NCBI GenBank assembly: GCA_032717465.1
Contig: CM064690.1
Location: 14,907,175 to 14,971,174 of the forward strand
Source of the DNA: Coenobita brevimanus
Lineage: Eukaryota > Arthropoda > Malacostraca > Decapoda > Coenobitidae
Direction: 5' to 3'
DNA length: 64,000 bases
How positions within the stretch are numbered: the stretch's first letter is position 1; each line of letters begins with the position of its first letter. Made by a program: the position numbers and the translations under genes. The notes under the pieces are model-generated. The model saw nothing but the letters and a program-made list of their open reading frames with translations, was not told the DNA's origin and made no database searches. Positions 43,437-53,741 of this stretch are shown piece by piece.

Positions 43437-45040
43437 TCATGAGGTCCCGTCTTTGTTTCTCAGTAAGTCAAATTTAGCTTTAAACTCATTTAAGTTTTTA
43501 GACTGGACGATCTCTTTGTCCAGGCTATTCCACAGATCTATACATCTATAAGGAAAACTATATTTCTTGATATCCTTCAAGCAGCTTGGTTTCTTGAGTT
43601 TCATTCCGTGTCCTCTTGTTACTCTCTTATCCCATACAAACAGATCTTCTTTGTCAATTTTATCTACTCCCACCATGGTCCTGAACACTGCAATCATGTC
43701 TCCTCTCTCTCTTTTTTCTTCTAAGGAAGGAAAATCCAGCTTTTCCAACCTCTCTCTATACAATAGATCTGCCAGACTGGGGACCATTTTGGTTGCTGTT
43801 CTTTGTATTCTCTCAATCTTGTTTATATCTTTCTTTTTGTGTGGGGACCACACTACTGCTGCATATTCTAACCTGGGGTGAATCATGGCCACTATCAATT
43901 TTTTCATAATCTCCTCATCCATATAATGAAAAGCTACACTTATATTAGTCAGGAGTTTATACGTCTCACTAACTGCCTTGTTAATGTGTTTTTCAGGTGA
44001 CAAACTATCCTGGACCAGCACTCCCAAATCTTTCTCTTCTCTCACTTTTGTGATTGGTTCATTACCCATCAAATAATTCAATGATGGCCTCTTGGTACTT
44101 TTACCCATTTCCAATATTTTACATTTCTTTGCATTAAATTTCATTTCCCACATCCGGCTCCAATCGTGTATCCTATCCAGATCCTCCTGCAGCATTTTAC
44201 AATCCTCCTCAACCTCTACCTTCCTCATGATCTTTGCATCATCAGCAAACAGACTTGCATAACTGTTCACTCCATCTACCATATCATTTACATAAATCAG
44301 GAACATTACTGGCACCAACACCGAGCCCTGTGGGACTCCACTTGTTACTTCCCTCCGTCCAGACATCCTATCCTTTATTACTGTCCTTATTTGTCTCTCT
44401 CTCAAAAAGTCTCTCATCCATTCCAGGAGGTTCCCCTTCAGTCCTCCTATATGCTCTAGTTTCCACATTAGTTTCTTATGGGGTACCTTGTCAAAGGCCT
44501 TCTCCAAATCTAAATACATCCTGTAGCATGTTAATCGCTCTTGAGTAAAAACTCAACAAGTTGGACACACATGACCTTCCATTTCTAAATCCAAACTGAC
44601 TATCAGCCAAAATATTAATCTTTTCCAGATATTTTATCCATCTATCTTTCAGAATTCTTTCGCACAATTTTGCTACCATGCTTGTTAGGGACACTGGTCT
44701 ATAATTCAGGGTTTCTTCCCTGTTTCCTCCCTTATAAATTGGTACCATATTTGCCCTCTTCCATTCTTGAGGCACTTTCCCCCTCTTCCAGAGAACAAAC
44801 AATTAAACTGTGAATCTTATCCGCCATTTGTTTTCTGCATTCCTTCAGCACCCAATTAGGGATTCCATCTGGTCCTGGGGCTTTCCTTACATCCTGATTT
44901 TCCAGTAATTTATACACTTCCTGTACTTCCACTTTTATATCTTTTATCACTACATTTCTAGTCACTCCCTCCCCTTCCACAAACTCACTTTCATTAGTGA
45001 AAACTGACTGGAAACGTTTGTTCATTATTTCTGCTTGCAT
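43437..45040 (-). pseudogene. CR1-D2 reverse transcriptase
   Basis: Minus strand. The N-terminal RT (45040-44491) has NKRFQSVFTNESEFVEG, KAPGPDGIPNWVL, EWKRANMVPIYKG, LNYRPVSLTSMVAK and QFGFRNGRSCVSNLL with frame changes near 44780 and 44540. A 360-codon open frame (44519-43437) then has motif [36 protein letters not shown], motif C LFADDAKIMRK, FNAKKCKILEMGKSTKR, AAVVWSPHKKKDINKIERIQ and CIDLWNSLDKEIVQSKNL. No RNase H. Better preserved than D1 but still frameshifted. Confidence 0.82.
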
Positions 45041-45376
45041 TGCCGCATCTTTATAGACCTCGCCTTCTACTTTCAGAGTGGTGATTCCTTCCTTTTGTTT
45101 CAGTTTGCCTTAGACAAATCTATAAAACAGTTTGGGTTCATCTTTACATTTGTCTATTATACCTTTTTCAAAATTCCTTTCTTCCTCTCTATGTATTTTT
45201 GTGTAATCATTTCAGTTCTTTTATATTCTTACATTGTTCTGTTGTTACCTCTCTCTCTCCAGTTGTTCCACGCCTTAACTCTCTCTTTTTTTGCTATCAT
45301 ACACCATCTATTAAACCACTCCTTTTTTCTGTTTTCTTTCCCCCTTACTCTTGGCACAAATTTTTCCACTCACGAA

Positions 45377-46321
45377 TTATAGAAGCCTAGAAAAATATCC
45401 CACTTCCTCTGTATCTCTCGTTTCTCTTAATTTTCTCCAATCTGCATTTTCGAGAAATTTTCTCAATCCTGTAAAGTTCGCTTTCCCAAAGTTGTATCTT
45501 CCCTGCCTATAAAGCTCGTCTCTTGGCTTCACGTTCCCTGTTTTCAACAGAAACTCGAAGGCCACATGATCACTTTTTCCAATAGGACACAGATATTTCA
45601 AGGATTCTACTACATCGGGTCCCTTGGTAAACAGTAAGTCTAGTCTTGCTGGTGTGTCCTCACCTTGAAACTGTGTCACTTTTTTGACCCATTGCATCAT
45701 CACATTATTCATTATTATATTTAATAATGTAGTGCCCCATGAATCTTTGCTGCCTTCTGAGTCCCATTCCTCCTAGTTCACCTCTTTACAATTGAAATCA
45801 CCCATTAAAATTATATTGTTACTTTTTCTCAATCATTTTCTGTAAATAGCTAGCCATGTCTGACAACATTTCCTGGTATTCATCATCACTCCATGCTCTT
45901 ATCTTAGAGGGAACATACACTACTGCCATATCTCTCTTGCTATTCTCTCCAGTTTCTAATTTCATTTTTATCACTTCAGACCTGCCTTCTCCCATTTCCA
46001 TGGTACAGTATCTACATTTATGTTGGTCTTCACTGCTATCATCACTCCTCCTCCCGTTTTTTCTCTTCTGTCTCTTCTCCACAGTTAGTATTTACCATCT
46101 CCCATATGAACATCAGTATCTTCTCTTAATTTGGTCTCTACAAAGCACATAACATCAGGTTCATGTACCCTCAAAAAATCATTGATTTCTAGCCTTGCCG
46201 ATATTAAAGCATCAACATTAGTATATGTCACCTTCCAACTATTTTTGATGTTTTTTAAACCCTCTTTTCTCCTTCTCTCCATCGGTACCAATTCCTTAAT
46301 TTCTGATCCATGACTCTCCAA
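45377..46321 (-). pseudogene. CR1-D2 endonuclease (start of ORF2)
   Basis: Minus strand, from the LESHGSEIKELVPMERRRKE overlap with ORF1. Contains VTYTNVDALISARLEINDFL, CFVETKLREDTD, VVYVPSKIRAW, a broken GDFNCKEVN-like segment near 45790, ARLDLLFTKGPD and GKSDHVAFEFLLK. Frame changes at about 46084, 45819 and 45712. An ATG at 46282 gives a plausible ORF2 start 28 nt before the ORF1 stop. Confidence 0.75.
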
Positions 46322-46927
46322 TAAAACACTGTCTTCTCTTCCTCCGTTCTCTGTTCGTTTTTTACCTTTGCTTGCAGTACTATCTCCTTTATCTTAGCTC
46401 TTTCTTCCTCATTTACATCTCTCCTTATCCAAACATTTTTCAACCCTTCCTTGTCTGATAATTTCCATGTTCTACTGTTAATTTCATTTACCGTTGCTTG
46501 GGGCTTAAACTTTACCTTCAATGGCCTTGCCCTTCCTTCCTTGTACTTTCCTAACATAAACACCTCTTCAATCTCTTCTTGAGCTTCGTGGTTTTCCTCC
46601 ATGACTAGTGATATTATTTCTTTAACCTTCCTCAGTTCTTCTCTTTCTCTTTCTAATCTTGTTGTCATACATTTTTCTTTAACTCCTGAAATTATTACAC
46701 ATTTTTTCTTATCTGCTACATCTCTAACTAAAGATTCTCTACTTCTCAGCACCCTAACCGCTTCCCTCTCTACTTTTTCCTTGCTTTGTTGTTCTATAAT
46801 CTCTTTCAAATTTACATTTCCTTCGTCCTGAATTTTCTTTCACCCCTTATGTTGCTCCTTGATTTCTTTAATATACATCCTGTATTCTTGATTTGGATTC
46901 ATACTCATCTCGTATGTTTTTCATTCT

Positions 46928-47142
46928 GTTCCCAGGCGGTCACCCATCCAAGTACTAACCAGACCCAAGCAACATTGGGTCTGGTTAGTACTTGGATGGG
47001 TGACCGCCTGGGAACACCAGATGCTGTTGGCATAATGTTCTCCCTACGTGTCAAGTGGGGTTGGTGGAGGATTAGTGCCCCTCCCTGTAAAACAATTAAC
47101 TCTAAGCCCTTGGCCACCCCGTTTGGGATACATGGCGTCTGG
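46928..47142 (+). mobile_element. 5S-headed SINE in CR1-D2
   Basis: Plus-strand orientation. 46967-47034 is the 3' half of 5S rRNA (AAGCAACATTGGG, GGTTAGTACTTGGATGGGTG, ACCGCCTGGGAACACC, GATGCTGTTGGCA), including the box C promoter region. Positions 46928-46966 are its exact reverse complement, giving a 39-bp perfect hairpin with a 10-nt loop. The body (GGTTGGTGGAGGATTAGTGC, CCCTGTAAAACAATTAACT) resembles the RTE-A1 leader at 3873-3914. The tail (TTGGCCACCCCGTTTGGGAT, GGCGTCTGG) resembles the RTE-A 3' end. It lies within CR1-D2 ORF1. SINE3-type elements are known to start with 5S; classification here is inference. Confidence 0.75.
46967..47034 (+). pseudogene. 5S rRNA 3'-half fragment
   Basis: About 65 bp corresponding to roughly the last 60% of animal 5S rRNA; the 5' half including box A is missing. 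It is the head of the SINE and not a functional 5S gene. Confidence 0.85.
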
Positions 47143-47558
47143 CCCTTTCTTCTTGTAACCTCTTATTCTCCCTCTTATGCTGATTTTTTTCATTAGACGC
47201 TGATTCATTGCTAACTTTTAATTCGGTAACTTCTCTTCCTTGTTTGTCACTGCATGTATTAATTTTTTCCAGTTTATTCCTTAAACTTTTGATCTTTTTT
47301 TCCTGCTCTATGGTCCGTTTTGTAACCATTTAATTACTGCCCATACCTTTTTTTATCTCCTGGACATTCCTCTCCGCTGTTTTCTCTACCCCTCCTATTC
47401 TTGTTTGGTTCAGCTTAATACTACGATTTCCCACATCCTCTTCACAGAAGCCCTCACTCTTTCTCGCCACTTGTAAACATTGCACCGTCCCTTTCCGCCA
47501 TGATTCAACAATATGGAGACATTCTATTTTCACTATATCTTGTTTCATTTTGTGAGCA

Positions 47559-47562
<4 letters not shown>

Positions 47563-47591
<29 letters not shown>
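47563..47591. repeat. Poly(T) run in the CR1-D2 leader
   Basis: Complement of the poly(A) at 32308-32327 in D1; lengths differ between the copies. Confidence 0.9.
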
Positions 47592-47593
<2 letters not shown>

Positions 47594-47721
47594 ACTACTG
47601 TCCGACAGGACCACCACTCAGGCACTCATTAACATGATCACAAATAGGCTGGTCTTCTTTTCATTTCTGATTTTGCGATTATTTCTCCACGCTCCAGGAA
47701 GAGCTTCATCTCTGTTGGAGA

Positions 47722-47761
47722 CCTGTGTGTGCGTGCGCGTGCGCGCATGTGTGTGTGTGTT
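47722..47761. repeat. (GT/GC)n microsatellite between CR1-C4 and CR1-D2
   Basis: Alternating purine-pyrimidine run (GTGCGTGCGCGTGCGCGCAT) at the junction of the CR1-C4 3' end and the CR1-D2 5' end. Absent at the equivalent C2/D1 junction. Confidence 0.9.
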
Positions 47762-48690
47762 CTTACGTACCTAATTGTTCTTACCTAATTGTATCTTTAC
47801 AGGAATGAGTGAAGCTCGTACTGTTCTGTATTGTGTCTTAAACTATATTTATCGTACATATCCTTAAATTTGTGAATTGTTTTGGCACACACTATTTCAT
47901 TCGGTAGTGCATTCCACTGATCAGTTGCTCTATTTGGGAAACTGAATTTCCTTACGTCTTTATCACCTCTCTTCTTATGCAGTTTTTTGCAGTGTCCTCT
48001 TGCTGATGCTTCTCCATATGTTAAGTAATCACTTATGTCTATTTTCTTCTACCCTGATATGTACTTATATAGCATTATCATGTCACCTCTTTTCCTTCTC
48101 TCCTGTAGTGTTGGTAGATTCAGTTTATTTAGTCTTTCTTCGTAGCTTTGATCCCTTAAGCTTGGTACCCATCTTGTAGTGGCGCTTTGACCTTTTTCAA
48201 TCTTGTCTTTGTGTTTTTTGAGATGAGAACTCCAGACTACTGATGCGTACTCAAGGATTGGTCTGATGAATAATGTTATTATCTTTCTTAGCATGTCTTC
48301 ATTTATGTTTGTGAATGCTATTCTCATATTTGTAAGCAATGTATTCATGTTCCGTACCTCCTCACTGATGTGGTCAGCCAGCGATAGTCTGTTATTGATA
48401 ATCACACCTAGGTCCTTCTCTCTTTCTGATGTGTGTAGGGTTTTATTTCCTAACTTAAAATCCCAATCAGGTCTTTTTCCACTTTATCAAACTTGATTAC
48501 ATGAGACTTGTCCACATTGAATTCCATTTGCCATGTATTACTCCATTGACGAAGTTTATTTAATTCTTCTTGTAGCTCTTTACAAGAGTCTGTGTTAGTA
48601 ATTCTCCTTTGTATTTGGCATCATCTGCAAACATATCTAGATAGCTTTCATTTCCAGTGTTACTGTCTATATCATTTATATAAACTATCT
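47762..48690 (-). mobile_element. CR1-C4, 3' segment
   Basis: Minus strand, last part of a CR1-C copy that spans 61330 to 47762 in four segments. Encodes YINDIDSNTGNESYLDMFAD-like codons near 48660, then IINNRLSLADHISEEVRN, FIRPILEYASVVWSSHLKKH and a C-terminus with the stop at ISG shared with C2. Ends TAAAGATACAATTAGGTAAG. Confidence 0.82.
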
Positions 48691-48884
48691 ATCTACTGTA
48701 TCTATTTATAGCCTGACACCCTAATCCCGCAAATGGTGGCCGCAGACAAAACGCCTCCAAGTCGCTCTGTCACCCACCATTTGACTACCCTCCCCCCAAC
48801 TCACCCGCCCCTCCCTCATATACCTCTCAGCTCCATCCCTCCACCTCATCCTTGGTCTACCCCTCCCTCTCCCTCTCTCCACCT
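48691..48884 (-). mobile_element. RTE-A8, 3' part
   Basis: Minus strand: tail complement TATCTATCTACTGTATCTAT, then CTAATCCCGCAAATGGTGGC and the GRGRGRPRMRWRDG-coding block. It is cut at 48884 by JOCK-E1; the remainder is at 53612-53741. Itself inserted in CR1-C4. Confidence 0.8.
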
Positions 48885-49013
48885 TTTTTTTTTTTTTTAT
48901 TTTTTTTTTAATTTTAATTTTTTTTTTTATGCGAGGAAGAAGGAACCAAAGGCCATGAGCATGCAGTAACAGTTCCCTCCAAGAGAAAAACAAAATACAA
49001 TATAGAGCCAAAT

Positions 49014-52000
49014 TCAAGATCCGATCATTTTGAGATGCCTGGACACACTGCGTTTGAAAGACTGGAGATCATAGGCAGCAGGAAATACAGACAGAGGGAG
49101 ACAGTTCCAGAGTTGACCTGTTGCATAAATGAAAGACTGGGAGTAACGGTTAATTCTTGCATTAGAGAGTTGGACAGAAAAAGGATGAGAGTCTGCTGCC
49201 AGACGGGTGCTACGCGCCAGTCGTAGAGGTGGAAGAATGCAAGCAGACAGTTCAGAGGAGCAGTGACCATTAAAGTAGCGATAGAAAAGAGATAGAGATG
49301 CAACAGTGCGGCGAAGAGACAGAGGTTGAAGGGAGTCAGTAAGAGGAGGAGAGTTAATGAGACGAAAAGCCTTTGACTCCACCCTATTGAGAAGAGCTGT
49401 ATGAGGGGAGCCTCCCCACACATGAGAGTTGTACTCCACACAGGGGCGGATAAAACCCCTGTATAGAGTCAACAATTGTGCAGGGGTAAAGAAAGAGCGG
49501 AGTCGGCTTAGCACACCCAATCTCTTGGAAGCAGATTTTACAAGAGATGTAATATGATCTTTCCAAGATAAGTCCCGAGTAAATGAAACCCCAAGCATGT
49601 TCAAGGATGATGTAGGATTAAGCTGAATATTATTAAACATTAGTGGGTATACCTGTGGAAGATTTTGTCGGGTTGAAAGGTGTAAGAACTGAGTCTTAGA
49701 TGCATTAAAGACAACCATATTATTTTTACCCCAGTCAGAGATACGAGCCAAGTCAGACATTAGGTGTGCCATAGCTTCATCCCTTGTTTGTTGAAGTAAC
49801 TGTTGAGATGGGCGTTGCGGGAACCGAATGGAAAGGTGAAGGGTGGAGTCATCAGCATATGAGTGGATAGGGTTAGATGTACAGCTTAGAAGATCAATGA
49901 TGAATAAAAGGAAGAGAGTTGGTGATAGGACAGAGCCCTGAGGAACACCACTGTTGATAGATCTAGGAGAAGAACGATGGCCGTCAATAACAGCGGCTAT
50001 AGAACGACCAGAAAGGAAGCTAGCGATGAAGGCACAGATAGAAGGATAGAAACCGTAGGAGGGCAGTTTGGAAATTAAAGATTTATGCCAGACTCGATCG
50101 AAAGCCTTTGAGATGTCAAGTGCAATGGCAAAGCTTTCGCCAAAGTCCCGAAAGGAGGATGACCAGGAGTCTGAAAGGTAGGTGAGAAGATCGCCAGTGG
50201 AGCGTCCCTGACGGAACCCATACTGACGATCGGAAAGAAGGTTGTGATAGGAAAGATGCCTTAAAATTTTTCTATTAAGAATTGACTCGAAAACTTTTGA
50301 AATACAGGACGTTAAAGCAATTGGACGATAGTTGGAGGGTTGGGAGTGGTCACCCTTCTTTGGGACTGGCTGAATGAGAGCAAACTTCCAGCAAGAAGGA
50401 AAGGTACAAGTTGACAGACAAAGACGAAAGAGTTTGCCTAGGCAGGGAGTAAGCACAGAAGCACAGTTCTTGAGAACAACAGGAGGGACCCCATCAGGCC
50501 CATATGCCTTGTTAGTACTGAGGCCAGTGATGGCAGAAAATACATCAACTGATGAAATTTTAATGTCAGCCATGAGGAAGTCAGAGGGGGGAAGTGATGG
50601 AGGAACAGCACCGGAATCGTCTAAGGTAGAATTGGAGGAGAAAGTCTGTGCGAAGAGATCTGCTTTATCAGTAGAAGAAATAGCTACAGAACCATCAGAG
50701 TAGAAAAGAGGAGGGAAGGATGATGAGGTAAAGTTGTTAGAAAGATTTTTGGCAAGATGCCAGAAGGAGCGGGAAGAATTCGAGTTGGAGAGTTGAGAGC
50801 ATTTACAGTGCTCGTCAGAAGTATGGAGCGCCCTGCGTCCCTCCTGAGAAACAAACCTTTCAACATTGGAAAAACATATAAATAATGCATTTTATTTACC
50901 TTTAGTGCCTCGTAGGGTAGCCTTTACGTTTCTTCACGGGCCTGAGACGTCTTGGAAGTGAAAGGGCGAGGCTCCTGAGGTGCTGGAGCGGTATTTTGTC
51001 CCAGGAGTCACGAATGGCGGCTTCCAGCTTAGGCAGAGAGCTCACGTCCTTCCCTTGGAGACTCTTCTTTACGAGGTACCAGAGGTTTTCAATCGGGTTG
51101 AGGTCTGGGCTATTTCCTGGCCAGTCTGTCATGAATGATACCTCGCAGTCACGAAGCCAATTGGTGACCGATTTCGCCTTGTGAGCAGGTGCACCGTCCT
51201 GCTGAAACACTCGTGCACCTGTTAGCTCGAAGGAGTCTGGTAAATGATCACACAGAAGCTCCAGGTAAACATCCTGATTCACTCTGAGGTTCTTGGGAAG
51301 TACAACAAGCTTCCCCAAACCCTTCCCTGAGAAACAACCCCATACCATGAGTTAATCAGGATGTTTAACTGTGCTTTCTACATACCGTGGGTCAAGTGGG
51401 TCACTACCTTTGCGTGCTCCTCTGTTACAGGTAACACTAAACGTTGCCTCATCAGACCACAACACTGACAACCATTGCTCCTCACCCCAGTTTAGATATT
51501 TATTAGCAAAGGCAAGCCTACGAATTCTCTGGCTGCTAGAGAGAAGAGGCTTTTTCACAGGCCTGTGACTTGTGTAACCAAGCTCATGCACCCTACGAGA
51601 CACTGTTCTCACTGACACCTCACCAAACACTTCTGGGTTGCTCTCCTTAATTTTCCTTGCACTCACACGAGGATTAAACTCCACTGCACGTTTTAAAACA
51701 TTAACAGACCTTGGGGAAGTTTTCCTAGGCCTACCAGACCTCGGTTTCTTTGTGGGAACTTCACCACTGTTTTCCTCCCGAAACCGCGCACACCAACGAC
51801 GCACTGTCGATCGTGCCACACCAACCAATTCACTAATTTCCTTTGTCTGGTGGCCTGCCTCCTTTAGAGCAATGATCTGGGATATGATTTCACTCGATAA
51901 TTCACGGGTAGGTGCCATAACAAAGTTTTAAAGGCCAAAACACTGCGGGACACTCGGTAAAAAATGGCGCAATTTGAGAGGGACACTTGGCGGAGTTCCT

Positions 52001-53449
52001 CTCTCTCAGGCAGCCCGTGGGCGACTGAGGCAGGAACCAACCAGCGTGTCGGAAGGCCTCAGGCTACCGTGACGTCATGCTCGGAGCTCAAACTTGTGGC
52101 TCAATTCTTACCCCCAAAAATGGGTGATTCTTTTTGGGCCATAAGTATTGCGCGCCCGGCGGACAATGCTGAATACTTCTGACGAGTACTGTAGTATGAA
52201 TGAAATTATTTTTAGTAGAGCGAAGAACAGACTTAGCACGATTCCGGGCAGAAACGTAAAGATGATGTGATTCAGGGGTGGGTTGGCTCCGGTACCTTTT
52301 GTAGGCCCTCTCCTTGTTGCGGACAGCATTAGAACAAGCGTGATTAAACCAAGGCTTTCTTGCATTAGTCAAAGGATATGAGAAAGGAATGTATGCTTCC
52401 ATGCCCGAGAGAATAACCTCCGTAATGCGCAAGGCACACTCAGATGGCTCACGGCCATGGAAGCAATAATTATTCCAGGGAAAATCAAAGAAGTACTGCC
52501 TGAGGGCCTCCCAGTCTGCGGCTTCAAAATGCCACAGACGACGTTTCTCTGGAGGGTCCACAGGCCGTACCGGAGTGATAGGACAGGTTAAGGTAATAAG
52601 GTTGTGATCGGAGGAGCCCAACGGAGAGAAAAGATTAACAGTGTAAGCAGAAGGATTAGTTGTGAGGAAGAGGTCAAGTATGTTGGAGCTCTCTCCAAGG
52701 CGGTCAGGGATACGGGTAGGGTGCTGTACAAGCTGCTCTAGGTCATTAAGGATAGAAAAGATGTAGGCTTGTTCACCAGGTGGATCCGTGAAAGGAGAGG
52801 AGAGCCAAAGGTGGTGGTGAACATTGAAATCTCCAAGAATGGAGATTTCAGAGAAAGGAGAAATGGATAGAATGTGTTCCATCGTAGAAGTAAGATAGTC
52901 GAAGAATTTTTGATAGTCAGTAGAATTAGGGGATAAGTAAACAGCACAGATATATTTAGTCAGAGAATGACAGGAAAGCCGAAGCCAGAGTGTGGAGAAT
53001 TCAGAAGAATCAAGTTCAGGAACACGAGAGCAAGATAAGTCGTTGCGTATATATACACAACAGCCACCTTTGGCTTTGAAATGAGTATAGAGAAAGTAGG
53101 AGGATACAGAAAAGGGTTTGCTGTCAGTTGCCTCAGACAGCTGAGTCTCCGTTAGAAAAAAAGGGTGAGGTTTAGAGGAGGAGAGGTGGTGCTCAACAGA
53201 GCGAAAGTTAGAGGAAAGGCCGCGAATGTTGCAGAAATGAAGAAGAAGAGAGTCAGACAGTGGTTCCAGGCATCTTGAGTCGTCACCGGGAGAGGGGCAG
53301 ATGGTGGGGGCATTTATGGTCCCCCCCCCTGGGGACTCCGAGGCTTGGTAAAACGACGCCATTTTGGGTAAATTTTGAATAGGAAGTGTAGTGTGTACTG
53401 TGCATGTAGTTTGGTGAAGATAGTTAGAGAAATTTGTACTGGAGAGCAT
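49014..53449 (-). CDS. JOCK-E1 endonuclease-RT, single frame split only by Tc1b
   Basis: ATG at 53449 ([13 protein letters not shown]). Endonuclease (53449-52194): [65 protein letters not shown]. After Tc1b the frame continues (50803-49014): [55 protein letters not shown], motif [29 protein letters not shown], motif [72 protein letters not shown]. Subtracting Tc1b and one TA leaves 3048 nt, exactly 1016 codons, without any other stop. No ORF1 is seen, so the element may be 5' truncated upstream or lack it. Confidence 0.85.
50806..52191 (-). mobile_element. Tc1b, second Tc1 copy
   Basis: 1386 bp, flanked by TA at 50804-50805 and 52192-52193, ends CAGTGCTCGTCAGAAGTAT and (inward) CAGTACTCGTCAGAAGTAT. 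The empty site is seen in JOCK-E2 at 60431-60450 (GCATTTTGTACGAATG). Same length as Tc1a. Confidence 0.95.
50902..51918 (-). pseudogene. Tc1b transposase with a single nonsense mutation
   Basis: Minus strand, same 338-codon frame as Tc1a. Codon 189 (51352-51354) is TAA where Tc1a has TCA (Ser), directly before [10 protein letters not shown]. The rest is open, with [16 protein letters not shown] and [11 protein letters not shown] retained. A handful of substitutions separate the copies (for example [13 protein letters not shown] versus [13 protein letters not shown]). It would make only a truncated DNA-binding half. Confidence 0.92.
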
Positions 53450-53496
53450 GCTGGCCTACTCTCTGTGTAACTGAGACACTGAAAAAGTTCAGCAAA

Positions 53497-53577
53497 GGTG
53501 GATGGTCAGGAACTAGTCCTGAGGGCTGATGAAATGGGAGCTCCAGCACTCCCTGTCATCAGCTTTCCATCCACCTC
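53497..53577 (-). other. Predicted three-way junction in the JOCK-E1 leader
   Basis: Three nested complementary pairs: AGGTGGATGG (53497-53506) with CCATCCACCT (53568-53577); inside it TCAGG..CCTGA (53507-53523); and GCTGATGA..TCATCAGC enclosing GGGAG..CTCCC (53526-53564). It lies within the sense leader of JOCK-E1 upstream of its ATG. Confidence 0.6.
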
Positions 53578-53611
53578 GGGAGTACTGCCCTGCTCGACTG
53601 GTGCTACAGTC

Positions 53612-53741
53612 TACCTTATCTACATACACCCTCTTAGTCAGTTTTTCACTCTCCATTCTCTTTACATGTCCAAACCACCTCCGTGTATTTCTCCTAATCT
53701 TCTCAACCACATCCACATCCACCCCACAACGAACATGATTA
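53612..53741 (-). mobile_element. RTE-A8, 5'-truncated remainder
   Basis: Continuation of RTE-A8 beyond JOCK-E1: encodes CGVDVDVVEKIRRNTRRWFG and HVKRMESEKLTKRVYVDKVD on the minus strand. It then joins CR1-C4 at GSG(L)VN near 53742. Confidence 0.8.

Larger units (their letters stand above)
46255..47617 (-). pseudogene. CR1-D2 ORF1 with inserted SINE
   Basis: Minus strand: MKQDIVKIECLHIVESW to KKGMGSN stop (47617-47330), MVTKRTIEQEKKIKSLRNKL to the SINE boundary (47329-47102), then after the SINE an open frame 46809-46255: KEIIEQQSKEKVEREAVRVL, KKCVIISGVKEK, FMLGKYKEGRARPLKVKFKP, KNVWIRRDVNEEER. The predicted N-terminal 145 residues are identical to those of D1, including the shared stop. Confidence 0.75.
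43379..47735 (-). mobile_element. CR1-D2, full-length CR1-like LINE
   Basis: About 4.36 kb, minus strand, not interrupted by other LINEs. Leader TCTCCAACAGAGATGAAGCT, ORF1 with SINE, ORF2, then tail into GT/AC repeat. It serves as the empty-site reference for PB2 and RTE-A6 in CR1-D1. Immediately upstream on its strand is the 3' end of CR1-C4, the same neighbour order as C2-D1. Confidence 0.88.
48885..53611 (-). mobile_element. JOCK-E1, jockey-like LINE interrupted by Tc1b
   Basis: Minus strand, poly(A)-type tail (complement 48885-48930), a single long EN-RT frame and a structured 5' leader (53450-53611). Inserted in RTE-A8. Without Tc1b it is about 3.3 kb. Family members of this type are, as far as I recall, abundant in decapod genomes. 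Confidence 0.85.

Noticed and set aside
46967..47034. Functional 5S rRNA gene
   Set aside because: Only the 3' half is present, without the 5' half and box A, and it is embedded in a retrotransposon ORF.
52088..52193. Chimeric C-terminal extension of the JOCK-E1 endonuclease frame (35 codons)
   Set aside because: It is simply read-through into Tc1b sequence, not a domestication event.
53497..53577. Hammerhead ribozyme in the JOCK-E1 leader, suggested by CTGATGA on both strands
   Set aside because: Both CTGATGA boxes are base-paired to each other's complement, and the GAAA box and the cleavage-site context are missing on both strands.
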